Both the position numbers and the translations under genes were made by a program. From positions 1,922,001-1,986,000 of the forward strand of contig NZ_CP031933.2 in assembly GCF_003606365.2 (NCBI RefSeq): 64,000 nt of DNA, in the 5' to 3' direction. Under the pieces are notes generated by a model. That model was given only the letters and a program-made list of their open reading frames with translations. It did not search any database and was not told the origin of the DNA. The stretch is from Companilactobacillus zhachilii. Lineage in GTDB: Bacteria > Bacillota > Bacilli > Lactobacillales > Lactobacillaceae. Positions 45,074-53,872 of this stretch are shown piece after piece (the stretch's first letter is position 1; each line of letters begins with the position of its first letter).

Positions 45074-45979
45074 TTATTCTGTTGGTTCTTCACCAATAAT
45101 ACGAACTTCTGTATGTAAGGAAACGCCTGAATCTTCCTTAACAACCTTTTGAATTAAGTGAATCAAATTCATGTAATCTGTTGCGGTTGCGTGTTTGATA
45201 TTAACGATAAAGCCGGCGTGCTTCATAGACACTTGGGCTCCACCGACCATCTTTCCTTGCAAACCAGCTTTAATAATTAATGGACCAGTAAAATGCCCTT
45301 TAGGACGTTTAAAGACGCTACCACAAGATGGGTATTCCAATGGCTGTTTTGAACGTCTCAATTCATTCAAACGGTCCATTTCTTCTTGAATAGCTTCCTT
45401 ATTGCCACGTTTCAAGCTGAACGTAGCGCTTATAACGATGCCACCGTTATCCTGAACGATACTGTGACGATAACCAAAGTCCATATCTGAATGTGTCAAA
45501 ATCGTTATACGTCCATCTGGCATCAAAACTTCAGCAGATTCAAAGCAATCCTTGATCTCACCACCATAAGCACCTGCATTCATGAAGACTGCTCCACCAA
45601 CACTTCCAGGAATTCCAGCGGCAAATTCAATTCCGGTTAAACCAGCCTTTTGTGCTTCAATCGTCGTATTGATGATTGTTGCCCCAGCTTCTGCTGTAAC
45701 GCTCGTATCGGAAACCTCAATTTTGTGGAAATTAGGCAAAATAATTACGATTCCGCGAATACCGCCATCTTTAATAATCAAATTACTGGCATTTCCAATA
45801 ACAGTAATTGGCACTTGATTATCTCTAGCTGTATCAACGATTTCGACTAATTCTTTACGAGTCTTAGGAAAAGCCAATGTATCAGCCGGACCACCGGTTT
45901 TGGTAAAGGTATATTTACTTAAAGGTTCATTTAATTTAAATTCAATATTTGGTAACTTTTCAACTGGAAAATTCAACAT
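45074..45979 (-). CDS. murB: UDP-N-acetylenolpyruvoylglucosamine reductase
   Basis: A 301-residue FAD enzyme making UDP-MurNAc with NADPH. The FAD-binding motif is [20 protein letters not shown], followed by [20 protein letters not shown] and [10 protein letters not shown]. The catalytic Ser region is [13 protein letters not shown] and Glu lies near the end. Type II MurB, lacking the extra loop of E. coli. Single gene; repeat B2 lies about 150 nt downstream. Confidence 0.95.
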   Translation of the reverse strand: MLNFPVEKLPNIEFKLNEPLSKYTFTKTGGPADTLAFPKTRKELVEIVDTARDNQVPITVIGNASNLIIKDGGIRGIVIILPNFHKIEVSDTSVTAEAGATIINTTIEAQKAGLTGIEFAAGIPGSVGGAVFMNAGAYGGEIKDCFESAEVLMPDGRITILTHSDMDFGYRHSIVQDNGGIVISATFSLKRGNKEAIQEEMDRLNELRRSKQPLEYPSCGSVFKRPKGHFTGPLIIKAGLQGKMVGGAQVSMKHAGFIVNIKHATATDYMNLIHLIQKVVKEDSGVSLHTEVRIIGEEPTE

Positions 45980-46089
45980 TCATCATCCTTTTTATCACAA
46001 ATACTTACCGTATAATTTTATCACATAGTTAGATACTTAACGAACTAACAAGCCTAACAATAATGCTATAATTGTGGCGAGGTGATTTT

Positions 46090-46851
46090 ATGAAGCTTAT
46101 ATCTTGGAACGTCAATGGTTTACGTGCCGTGGTTAAAAAAGACTTTGCGGAAACATTCAATCAATTGGACGCTGATATCTTCAGTATTCAAGAAACTAAA
46201 TTGCAAGAAGGACAAATTGATCTCGACTTACCGGGATACCATCAATACTTCTTTTACGCTAAGAAAAAGGGTTATTCCGGAACTGCCATTTTCACCAAAC
46301 AAAAACCACTCAACGTTACACAAGGACTGGGAATCGACGAGTTTGACGACGAAGGTCGGACCATTACCTTAGAATTCCCTGACTTTTATTTAATCAACAG
46401 TTATACTCCTAATTCACAGCCAAAATTGAAACGTGTCGATTATCGGATGCGTTATGACGATACAATGCGGGCATATATGTTAAAATTATCAGCTGATAAA
46501 CCAGCTATTCTCTGTGGCGACCTAAACGTTGCACATGAAGAAATTGATCTAAAAAATCCTAAAACAAATCACAAAAATCCTGGCTTTTCTGACCAAGAAC
46601 GTGATAAATTTAGTGAACTATTAGATAGTGGTTTTATCGATAGTTTCAGATCACTTCATCCAGATGAGATTAAATACTCATGGTGGAGTTACCGTTTCAA
46701 TGCCAGAAAAAATAACGCTGGTTGGAGAATTGATTACTTTGTCGTTTCAAAAAATGGCAAAGATTTAATCAAAAATGCCGATATTCTCAATGACATTTAC
46801 GGATCTGATCACTGTCCAATTGAATTAGATTTAAATATTAAAGGAGAATAA
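46090..46851 (+). CDS. exoA: Exodeoxyribonuclease III / AP endonuclease
   Basis: A 253-residue DNA repair nuclease. All family motifs are visible: ISWNVNGLRAVV, SIQETKLQ (metal Glu), CGDLNVAHEEIDL, GWRIDYFVVS and GSDHCPIELDL (catalytic Asp-His). It cuts abasic sites and trims 3' ends. The start at 46090 follows GAGGTG; an upstream in-frame codon is not used. The DnaQ-like gene follows after 3 nt. Confidence 0.95.
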   Translation: MKLISWNVNGLRAVVKKDFAETFNQLDADIFSIQETKLQEGQIDLDLPGYHQYFFYAKKKGYSGTAIFTKQKPLNVTQGLGIDEFDDEGRTITLEFPDFYLINSYTPNSQPKLKRVDYRMRYDDTMRAYMLKLSADKPAILCGDLNVAHEEIDLKNPKTNHKNPGFSDQERDKFSELLDSGFIDSFRSLHPDEIKYSWWSYRFNARKNNAGWRIDYFVVSKNGKDLIKNADILNDIYGSDHCPIELDLNIKGE

Positions 46852-46854
46852 TTA

Positions 46855-47391
46855 ATGAATTTTGTTTCCATGGATTTTGAAACTGCCAATGGTAAACGTA
46901 GCAGTGCTTGTTCACTTGCTCTAGTTTTAGTCCGTGACAGTAAAATTGTCGACAGCTTTTACACATTGATCAATCCACAAGAATATTTCAGTCCTCGAAA
47001 TATTCAGATTCATCATATCCATCCTGAAGATGTTGCAGATGCACCGACCTTTGATCAAGTTTGGTCACATATCAGCCCACTCTTTGACAATAGTCATTTA
47101 GTTGCTGCTCATAACGCCAGTTTTGATAATAGTGTTTTGAAAAATACTTTGTCGAATTACAACATCATGGTTCCGAAGTATTTGACAATTGATACTTTGA
47201 GAACAAGTCGAAAATTTTATCCACAATTTCCTAATCACAAATTAAATACTGTTTCTGAAGGTCTGAATATTGATTTAAGAAATCACCACAATGCCTTAGC
47301 CGATAGTGTGGCTTGTGCTGAGATTCTTTTAAGAACTGAACAACAATTTGGAACAGAGCAACTTAAGAAAATGGTTAAGTTGACTAGCTAA
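46855..47391 (+). CDS. DnaQ-like 3'-5' exonuclease
   Basis: A 178-residue DEDDh exonuclease. Motifs: ExoI FVSMDFETANGKR (Asp, Glu), ExoII HNASFDNSVL and ExoIII HHNALADSVACAEIL. Homologous to the proofreading epsilon subunit but free-standing, as in many lactobacilli. Coupled to exoA. Its stop codon is followed within 10 nt by structured repeat B3. Confidence 0.88.
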   Translation: MNFVSMDFETANGKRSSACSLALVLVRDSKIVDSFYTLINPQEYFSPRNIQIHHIHPEDVADAPTFDQVWSHISPLFDNSHLVAAHNASFDNSVLKNTLSNYNIMVPKYLTIDTLRTSRKFYPQFPNHKLNTVSEGLNIDLRNHHNALADSVACAEILLRTEQQFGTEQLKKMVKLTS

Positions 47392-47400
47392 ACGGGCCTT

Positions 47401-47577
47401 GCCGCCTCCAGAATCAAGAAATTTAGGCCGCTGTGGGGACCGAAGAAAGCCAAGGTCTTTCGTCTCGCTTTTGAGCCTTGCATAAACCGCAAGTCTCAAA
47501 AGTCGTCCCGTGGTGTAGGGGCTAAAGCCCCAACGCCACCTTCACAACGGCCTAAATTCTTGATTCTTCCGGCTAAT
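47401..47577 (+). repeat. Structured intergenic repeat, family B, copy B3
   Basis: Outer helix AGAATCAAGAA-TTTAGGCCG with its complement (one bulged A). P2 GGGAC/GTCCC, P3 GAAAG/CTTTC with loop CCAAGGT, P4 CTTTTGAG/CTCAAAAG with inner CTTGC/GCAAG, P5 GTGGTGT-GGGGC/GCCCC-ACGCCAC with tip TAAA. The possible AAGGT/ACCTT tertiary pairing is kept. It starts 9 nt after the stop at 47391. Confidence 0.85.
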
Positions 47578-47619
47578 TAATCTTTTATAAGAAACAATAT
47601 TAAAGCTTTTAATTTACAT

Positions 47620-47667
47620 AAAAACACCCATGAAATCACAAAATAAATTTCATGGGTGTTTTTTTAT
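47620..47667. terminator. Bidirectional terminator
   Basis: AAAACACCCATGAAAT pairs with ATTTCATGGGTGTTTT, between the exonuclease plus B3 transcript and the convergent acetyltransferase. Confidence 0.9.
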
Positions 47668-47697
47668 TTTAAATATTTTCATACTTTTTTGAATATG

Positions 47698-48162
47698 TCA
47701 CAAAATCTTTTTCATTAACAAAGTTTTTTCAGTTTCTGAATCGGTTGTAAATCCATACTTTTGATAAAGATGAATAGCAATTGAATTATTTTTATAAACT
47801 TCTAGAAATACTTCTTTCAATGGTGAATCAAAAGCCCAATTGATTGCGTCTTCTAATAAGTACGATCCAATTCCATTATTCCAAAACTCTTTATCCACAA
47901 CTACGCCAAATTCGGCCTTACTATCGTCACTATTTTCTAAACGACTATAACCAACAATTTGATCATCAAAAATTGCAACGATCAGTTCATCATATTTTGA
48001 TTGATAAATTGCATCTAGCGCAATTTTCTCATCAGCAACTGTGACATCTTTCATATCAGAAAATGATATAAAATCACTTTGTTGGCTAGCTTTCTTCAAA
48101 AAAGTCAGTAAGTTTGTAGCATCTTCTGGAATGGCTTCACGTAATTTTAATTCTTCACTCAT
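47698..48162 (-). CDS. GNAT-family N-acetyltransferase
   Basis: A 154-residue acetyltransferase with motif A FGVVVDKEFWNNGIGSYLLE and motif B LEVYKNNSIAIHLYQKYGF, in the RimI/YkkB-like style. It overlaps tsaE by 4 nt (ATGA). In many Firmicutes a RimI-like gene follows tsaE, so ribosomal or other protein N-acetylation is possible. Substrate unproven. Confidence 0.82.
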   Translation of the reverse strand: MSEELKLREAIPEDATNLLTFLKKASQQSDFISFSDMKDVTVADEKIALDAIYQSKYDELIVAIFDDQIVGYSRLENSDDSKAEFGVVVDKEFWNNGIGSYLLEDAINWAFDSPLKEVFLEVYKNNSIAIHLYQKYGFTTDSETEKTLLMKKIL

Positions 48163-48620
48163 ACCAATTCTCCGAAACCACGATCATTGAAAGTGTCACC
48201 ATGCAATTTGAAAGTAACTTCTCTTTCAGTATCGGACAAGCGTGTAATATTGATTGAGATATGGTCTGCTGGAATCTCATCTTTAATAAATTGAGGCCAC
48301 TCGACAATGGTAATCCCGTCACCATTGAAGTACTCATCAAAGCCTAGATCTTCGTCAGGACTGCTTTCCAAACGATAAGCATCCATATGATATAGTGGCA
48401 CCCGTCCGTCTTTATATTCACGAATCAACGTAAATGTAGGACTTTTGACATTTCGTTTGATACCTAAACCACGAGCTAATCCGCGCGTTAAGGTTGTCTT
48501 ACCAACTCCAAGATCCCCATTTAAAACGACAACGTCACCAGCTTGCAACAAGTCGGCAATTTTTTCTCCTAGTTGTTCCGTTTTTTCATAGGAATCGGTT
48601 TTTAATTGATATTCAAGCAT
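48159..48620 (-). CDS. tsaE: tRNA threonylcarbamoyladenosine biosynthesis ATPase TsaE
   Basis: A 153-residue P-loop ATPase. Walker A NGDLGVGKTTLTRGLARGLG is followed by VKSPTFTLIREYKDGRVPLY and HMDAYRLES, all family-typical. It works with TsaB and TsaD to place t6A37 in tRNAs that read ANN codons. In an operon with pta upstream and a GNAT gene downstream. Confidence 0.95.
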   Translation of the reverse strand: MLEYQLKTDSYEKTEQLGEKIADLLQAGDVVVLNGDLGVGKTTLTRGLARGLGIKRNVKSPTFTLIREYKDGRVPLYHMDAYRLESSPDEDLGFDEYFNGDGITIVEWPQFIKDEIPADHISINITRLSDTEREVTFKLHGDTFNDRGFGELV

Positions 48621-48630
48621 AAATTTCTCC

Positions 48631-49599
48631 TTAAAGTGCTAAAGCGGCAGTTAAAATGGCTGACTTATAAACGTCTTCTTCGTTACATCCACGTGATAAA
48701 TCAGAAATTGGCTTAGCTAGTCCTTGTAAAATAGGTCCAATGGCTTCAAAGCCACCAAATCTTTGGGCAATTTTATAGCCGATATTTGCTGATTGTAGTT
48801 CTGGAAAGACGAAAACATTAGCATGACCAGCAACTTTTGAGCCAGGAGCCTTTTGCGCACCGACACTTGGCACAAATGCGGCATCGAATTGTAATTCTCC
48901 ATCAATTGGTAAATCTGGTGCTAATTCATGCGCAATTTTAGTTGCTTCAGCTACTTTAGTAACATCGTCACTCTTTGCACTACCTTTAGTTGAGAAACTA
49001 AGCATAGCAACTTTAGGGTCAATATCAAACAATTTTGCATCATGAGCTGTTTGAACGGCAATTTCTGCTAATTCTTGAGCATTGGGATTAATATTAATGG
49101 CACAATCAGCAAACATGTAACGTTGTTCACCCTTTTGCATAATGAATGAACCACTGATTCTCGAATTACCTGGAGCAGTCTTAACAATTTGAAGTGCTGG
49201 ACGAACAGTATCACCAGTTGAATGAATTGCGCCAGAGACCATCCCATCAGCTTTATCCATATAAACAAGCATCGTTCCAAAGTAGTTGTTATCTAATAAC
49301 ATCGTTTCAGCTTGCTCTTTTGTATTCTTACCCTTACGACGTTCAACAAATTTTTCGACCATTGCGTCAAAATCTGCATAATGTTTAGGGTCCAAAATTT
49401 CAATATCAGCTAAATCAAATGACTTTTCAGTAGCAATTTTTTTGATTTCAGCGACATCACCGATTAAAATTGGTTTCAAAATATTTTCTTTTGCTAGTCG
49501 AGTTGCGGCACCCAAAATTCTTGGATCTTCACCTTCTGGGAGTACAATTGTTAAATTTTTTCCATCAATTTTACTTTTTAGGCTTTCAAATAAATCCAT
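48631..49599 (-). CDS. pta: Phosphate acetyltransferase
   Basis: A 322-residue EutD-type phosphotransacetylase converting acetyl-CoA and phosphate to acetyl phosphate. It has VLPEGEDPRILGAATRLAKE at the start, GTMLVYMDKADGMVSGA in the middle, and GPILQGLAKPISDLSRGC near the end. It should act with AckA in the acetate branch; ackA lies 24 kb away and is frameshifted. Starts directly at the end of ung. Confidence 0.95.
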   Translation of the reverse strand: MDLFESLKSKIDGKNLTIVLPEGEDPRILGAATRLAKENILKPILIGDVAEIKKIATEKSFDLADIEILDPKHYADFDAMVEKFVERRKGKNTKEQAETMLLDNNYFGTMLVYMDKADGMVSGAIHSTGDTVRPALQIVKTAPGNSRISGSFIMQKGEQRYMFADCAININPNAQELAEIAVQTAHDAKLFDIDPKVAMLSFSTKGSAKSDDVTKVAEATKIAHELAPDLPIDGELQFDAAFVPSVGAQKAPGSKVAGHANVFVFPELQSANIGYKIAQRFGGFEAIGPILQGLAKPISDLSRGCNEEDVYKSAILTAALAL

Positions 49600-50294
49600 T
49601 ACTTTTCCTCCGTTTCATCGGCATGTTCAGGTAATTGCCAATTGATTTCCTCTTCATTATAGTTTAAAAGTGCAGCGTTTGCTCTAGAAAATGGCTTTGA
49701 ACCAAAGAACCCATAGCGAGCAGCGAATGGACTTGGGTGAGTTGATGAAATCACAGTATTTTTAGTTTCATCAATCAAAGGAATTTTACTTTTAGCAGCA
49801 TTGCCCCATAATAAGAAGACAACTCCACCACGTTCAGATAAAGCATGAATAGCGTAATCAGTTAATTGTTCCCAACCTTGTCCCTTATGAGAATTAGCTT
49901 GACCACGTCTAACAGTCAAAACCGAGTTCAATAATAATACACCTTGTTTTGCCCAAGCCTTTAGGTAACCATGATTAACTGGTGTACATCCCAAATCATC
50001 TTGTAACTCCTTATAAACATTACGTAAAGATGGTGGAATTGTCACACCAGGTGCCACGGCAAAACTACAACCAATGGCCTGATTTGGTTCGTGATATGGA
50101 TCTTGTCCCAAAATAACTACTTTTGTTTTTGAAAAGGGTGTCCAATCAAAAGCCTGGTAAATTTTGTGCATTTCTGGATAAATGGTTTGCGTATTGTACT
50201 CGTTTACAAGAAATTCACGTAGTTTTTCATAATACGGTTTGTCAAATTCACTATTTAAAACTTCCTGCCAATCATTGGTTATTAAGTTTTTCAA
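49599..50294 (-). CDS. ung: Uracil-DNA glycosylase
   Basis: A 231-residue family 1 UDG removing uracil from DNA. Catalytic motif [20 protein letters not shown] (Asp) and [17 protein letters not shown] (His). The start is set at a TTG at 50294 behind AGGTAGGTG, giving the normal length; a longer frame would run into the divergent HAD promoter. Operon ung-pta-tsaE-GNAT is common in lactobacilli. Confidence 0.92.
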   Translation of the reverse strand: MKNLITNDWQEVLNSEFDKPYYEKLREFLVNEYNTQTIYPEMHKIYQAFDWTPFSKTKVVILGQDPYHEPNQAIGCSFAVAPGVTIPPSLRNVYKELQDDLGCTPVNHGYLKAWAKQGVLLLNSVLTVRRGQANSHKGQGWEQLTDYAIHALSERGGVVFLLWGNAAKSKIPLIDETKNTVISSTHPSPFAARYGFFGSKPFSRANAALLNYNEEEINWQLPEHADETEEK

Positions 50295-50377
50295 ATTTAC
50301 ACCTACCTGTTTTGATATCAAAATACATAAAATATGGTAACATTCATTTATAGCATAACGCATTCGGAGGAAACTTT

Positions 50378-51256
50378 ATGATTAAATTAATCGCATCCGA
50401 CATGGATGGTACATTATTAAATGAGAAGATGGAGGTTTCAAGCCGCAATATCCAAGCAATTAAAGACGCTGAAAAAAATGGCATTGAATTCTTAATTGCA
50501 ACTGGTCGCGGTTTGAGTGAAGCCAAACCATTTTTGAAAAATCATGTCCACCCTGGTTTCATCACCTTAAATGGTGCCGAAGTCTTTGACACTAAAGGTG
50601 ATTTAATTTCAAGTAATCCTATTTCTAGAGAAGCTCAAAAACAAGTTATTGAAATTTTCAATAAATACAATGTCTACTTTGAAGTCATTACTGACAAAGG
50701 TATTTTTTCAAACGACCGTGAAGCTCGAGTTACTAATTTGGCTAACTTGCTCATGAAGTTGAATCCCGGAACATCTTTCAAACAAGCCCTTAAGGACACT
50801 CAAGAACGTGTCAAAATGATGCCCATGAATTTTGTTGATAACTACGATCACATTCTTGACAATGATTCGTATCAAATTATGAAACTAATTGGTTTCAATG
50901 AACATCAACACAAAGTTTTAGCTCCGTTAAAGAAGGAAATAACTAAGAAAATCAAAGATGTTGTTCCTACATCCTCTTCACCCAATAACGTAGAAGTTAA
51001 CAGCATTCATGCTCAAAAAGGTATTGCCCTTTTGCAATATGCTGAAAACAAGAATATTTTACCAGAAGAAATCATGGCAATCGGTGATAATCTAAATGAT
51101 TATTCAATGATTAGAGATGCCGGTGTCGGTGTTGCCATGGCTAATGCCATCCCTGCTATCAAAGAAATTGCTCAAATTGAAACTGAAAGTAATATTAACG
51201 ATGGTGTTGCTAAAATAATTGAAAAAACCATCGCAGAAAACCAAAATCAAGGTTAA
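50378..51256 (+). CDS. Cof-type HAD-IIB hydrolase (sugar-phosphatase-like)
   Basis: A 292-residue HAD phosphatase. Motif I IASDMDGTLLNEKMEV, motif II FLIATGRGLSEA, and motif IV IMAIGDNLNDYSMIRDAGVG. The C2B cap is inserted between. These enzymes dephosphorylate sugar phosphates or flavin and pyridoxal phosphates; the exact substrate is unknown. CGGAGG before the ATG. The next gene follows with 3 nt between. Confidence 0.88.
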   Translation: MIKLIASDMDGTLLNEKMEVSSRNIQAIKDAEKNGIEFLIATGRGLSEAKPFLKNHVHPGFITLNGAEVFDTKGDLISSNPISREAQKQVIEIFNKYNVYFEVITDKGIFSNDREARVTNLANLLMKLNPGTSFKQALKDTQERVKMMPMNFVDNYDHILDNDSYQIMKLIGFNEHQHKVLAPLKKEITKKIKDVVPTSSSPNNVEVNSIHAQKGIALLQYAENKNILPEEIMAIGDNLNDYSMIRDAGVGVAMANAIPAIKEIAQIETESNINDGVAKIIEKTIAENQNQG

Positions 51257-51259
51257 TTG

Positions 51260-51808
51260 ATGGAACTTTATATTCGAAAATCAGATTTGGCAGTTGGTAA
51301 TATTCTTGTCATTGCAAATCAAAATAAAGAGACCACCTTCATCGCCTCACGTGATAAAGATAATCCCTTTTTGATTAAATTATATAATCGCTTAAATACG
51401 TTAATTGGTGAAATCAAACTTAAAAATAACTTTTTAAAAATTTATTCAATTGAAATCAACGGTGAAGAAAAAGCAACCATCAACGCTGTGCCAATGATCG
51501 ACTTAAAGTACGTTTATCTCAGCAAAGCTAATTGGAACGTTGTTGGTAATCTGGTTACCGCCAAGTATCACGTGATCAAAGGTGGTAAGGAGATCATCAA
51601 AGTCCAACCGACGATTTTAAGCCAGGGACATCCCGGACTAGAATTGTCATTTGCAAACATGGATGACAGCCCTATGGGAACCTTGTTAGCAATCTTTTTG
51701 GATAAATACATCAAATTACCTACATTTGCTCCAAAAGCTGATTTAGATAATTTAGGCATGAAGTCGAAGATGTCTTATTTGAATAATTTTAAGAACAAGT
51801 GTGATTAA
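51260..51808 (+). CDS. Hypothetical protein, LURP-one/tubby-like beta barrel
   Basis: A 182-residue protein made of short beta strands (for example IGEIKLKNNFLKIYSIEING) with a hydrophobic helix near the end (GTLLAIFLDKYIKL). The pattern recalls the LURP-one-related/tubby-like fold of small Firmicutes proteins, but similarity is weak. ATG at 51260 is preferred to the TTG just before it. Co-transcribed with the HAD gene. Repeat B4 begins 4 nt after its stop. Confidence 0.5.
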   Translation: MELYIRKSDLAVGNILVIANQNKETTFIASRDKDNPFLIKLYNRLNTLIGEIKLKNNFLKIYSIEINGEEKATINAVPMIDLKYVYLSKANWNVVGNLVTAKYHVIKGGKEIIKVQPTILSQGHPGLELSFANMDDSPMGTLLAIFLDKYIKLPTFAPKADLDNLGMKSKMSYLNNFKNKCD

Positions 51809-51812
51809 ATAT

Positions 51813-51989
51813 TCCGCCTCCAGGAGCAAAAAAATTAGGTCGCTGTGGGGACCGCCGAAAGCCAAGGTCTTTCGGCTCGACTTTGAACCTCGCAAAGTAC
51901 ACGAGTTTCAAAGCTCGTCCCGTGGTGTAATGGCTAAAGCCATAACGCCACCTTCACAGCGACCTAATTTTTTGCTCCTTCCGGCTAGT
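51813..51989 (+). repeat. Structured intergenic repeat, family B, copy B4
   Basis: Outer helix GGAGCAAAAAAATTAGGTCG with its complement, P2 GGGAC/GTCCC, P3 CCGAAAG/CTTTCGG with loop CCAAGGT, P4 ACTTTGAA/TTCAAAG, and P5 GTGGTGT-ATGGC/GCCAT-ACGCCAC with tip TAAA. AAGGT and ACCTT can pair as in B2 and B3. Starts right after the stop at 51808. Confidence 0.85.
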
Positions 51990-52129
51990 TTGTTTATGAA
52001 AAATGTTAAGTCATTGATGGCAATAGTATTAAGGATTGAGGTTGTTTTGGATTTTCGGTTAGAAATGTAAAAATAAATCATACTAAAAAATATATAGAAA
52101 AACATCTATGAGAAAGTGTGTAATTCTTT

Positions 52130-52273
52130 TTCTTAGGGTCTGTCTTCAAATTAGTCTGATAAGAATTTATTCTGTTACGGATAAATATTTTAAGAGCATG
52201 GTTGTCCCAGAATCCTATCAAGACGGTAAAAACATTTGAGGTATCAAGCTATTCTTGAGTTAATAAAGAACTA
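52130..52273 (+). pseudogene. Degraded copy of the repeat-linked ORF fragment
   Basis: The frame GAT AAA TAT TTT codes DKYFKSMVVPESYQD as at 38948, but it is then broken by a deletion of about 13 nt and a TGA. Its end touches repeat B5, so the ORF fragment and the repeat were copied as one unit of about 330 bp. 51990-52129 shows nothing else. Confidence 0.5.
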
Positions 52274-52456
52274 GTCGGAGGATTCGGACAGTGGTTACTG
52301 GCAGTGAAAGTGGTGTTAGGACGACCGCTTTTGTCGTTCTTACAGCACCTGGCGCGTTTAAGACTTGCCGAACTTGCAAGACTTAAACCGAGGTCCGAGA
52401 CCGTGGCTCGGACCGTTCCGCACTGCCAGTGGACACTGTCCGAATCTGGAGATGGC
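52271..52456 (-). repeat. Structured intergenic repeat, family B, copy B5 (inverted)
   Basis: Closest to B1 and lies in the opposite orientation. Outer helix ATTCGGACAGTG with its complement, P3 CCGAG/CTCGG with loop CCACGGT (one change from the other copies), P4 GTTTAAG/CTTAAAC, P5 ending ACGAC/GTCGT. The loop change breaks one pair of the proposed tertiary contact. Confidence 0.75.
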
Positions 52457-52466
52457 ATATTCAAAT

Positions 52467-52517
52467 AAAAAATCAGTCACTGCAAAAATTGAATTTGCAA
52501 TGACTGATTTTTTTATT
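52467..52517 (-). terminator. Terminator of the glycoamino-acid cluster
   Basis: AAAATCAGTCATTGCAAA pairs with TTTGCAGTGACTGATTTT, after the pepV-like stop at 52535. Confidence 0.9.
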
Positions 52518-52534
52518 TAAACAAAGTTAAAGGC

Positions 52535-53848
52535 CTAACATAATTCTGATAAAAAACAATCATAGTATATTTCTGTCATCATTTCCCAATCGCTCAATTT
52601 TAACCATTCATTCCCTTTGTGGGCAATGCCCTTTTGTCCAGGAAATGATGGTCCAAATGCTACTATATTTGGCATTGCTCGAGCATATGTCACTCCTGTA
52701 GTGGTCACAGGGGCACCATCCAATTTAGTATCTTCTGCATAAATTTTGGAGAATCGTTTAACAAAATCTGAATCTTTATGACGAATAATGGAAGGATAGT
52801 TGCGATTAATCGTCAAACTCATTGTCGTCGCCATCTGGGATTCTAATTGCGCTAAAACAATATGTTCTGAAATAGTCACTGGATAACGCATCGAAATACT
52901 TAGCTGTAATTTATTATCAACAATTTTCAATGAATAAAACGACAATTGCAGTTCACCTGACTCAAAATCTTGATAATTTAATCCTAAATTTTCTCCATTA
53001 GTCTGCTGACCTATCTTTTCATGAATCCACCGAAAGAAGTCACCAGTTTGCCCCTGTAAATCCCGACAATGTGCGACTAACTTTGGAAGGACATTATCAG
53101 CTAAATCTGGAGCATTGCTAGGTGATTTGTCACCTTTGAATATTGTTTGAATTCCATTTATCGTCACAGTTGCATAATCAGGCAAAAAACTATGGTTAAA
53201 CTCACCGGTCAATTCATCAAGCTGATCCATCGATCCATCAGTAATTATTTTAGTAATCGTCAAGTCCACTAATCCACGTTCACCATACACAATCGGAAAT
53301 TTACAATCAGGTGTTATTCCGGCATATGGAGGCTGTTCTACTTTTAAATAATGTGGAATATCTCGACTTCCCATTTCTTCATCAGTCCCGAACATTATTC
53401 GAATACGTTTTTTTAGTGGGACACCCTGCTTTTTAATTAAATAAAGTGCAAAGATCGCCGATATCATTGGACCCTTATTGTCTAATACACCCCGTCCATA
53501 AATATAACCATCTTCTATCGTCAAATCGAATGGATCATATTGCCAATCATTAACTACATCTACAACATCTAGATGACCTAAAACGCCAAAATATTCTTCA
53601 GATCTACTTGCCATCGGTCCAAATTCAGCCCAACCAACACAATTATCCACTTGGCCAGTTCTAAATCCTAGTTGACTAGACAATGCCAACATAAATTTCA
53701 GAGCCCTTCGCGGTCCAACTCCAAACGGAGCACCAAAAGTTTCGTTGCCATTGACACTTGGGATAGAAACAAGTTGCTGAAGATAACCTAAGAATTCATC
53801 TTTCGATTCTAAAAATAACGAATTAAAATCCTCTCTGACTTTTTTCAA
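52535..53848 (-). CDS. pepV: M20 dipeptidase, PepV-like
   Basis: A 437-residue cytosolic zinc dipeptidase. Metal motifs: VLGHLDVVDVVNDWQYDPF (His), GRGVLDNKGPMISAIFAL (bridging Asp) and FGTDEEMGSRDIP (catalytic Glu pair). The last gene of the fucose/GlcNAc-Asn cluster. In the L. casei alf-2 cluster a pepV gene is also linked, so a role in freeing glyco-asparagine from short peptides is plausible. A little shorter than the usual 465-470 residues. Confidence 0.82.
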   Translation of the reverse strand: MKKVREDFNSLFLESKDEFLGYLQQLVSIPSVNGNETFGAPFGVGPRRALKFMLALSSQLGFRTGQVDNCVGWAEFGPMASRSEEYFGVLGHLDVVDVVNDWQYDPFDLTIEDGYIYGRGVLDNKGPMISAIFALYLIKKQGVPLKKRIRIMFGTDEEMGSRDIPHYLKVEQPPYAGITPDCKFPIVYGERGLVDLTITKIITDGSMDQLDELTGEFNHSFLPDYATVTINGIQTIFKGDKSPSNAPDLADNVLPKLVAHCRDLQGQTGDFFRWIHEKIGQQTNGENLGLNYQDFESGELQLSFYSLKIVDNKLQLSISMRYPVTISEHIVLAQLESQMATTMSLTINRNYPSIIRHKDSDFVKRFSKIYAEDTKLDGAPVTTTGVTYARAMPNIVAFGPSFPGQKGIAHKGNEWLKLSDWEMMTEIYYDCFLSELC

Positions 53849-53872
53849 TTATTTACTCCTAATCATTTACGA

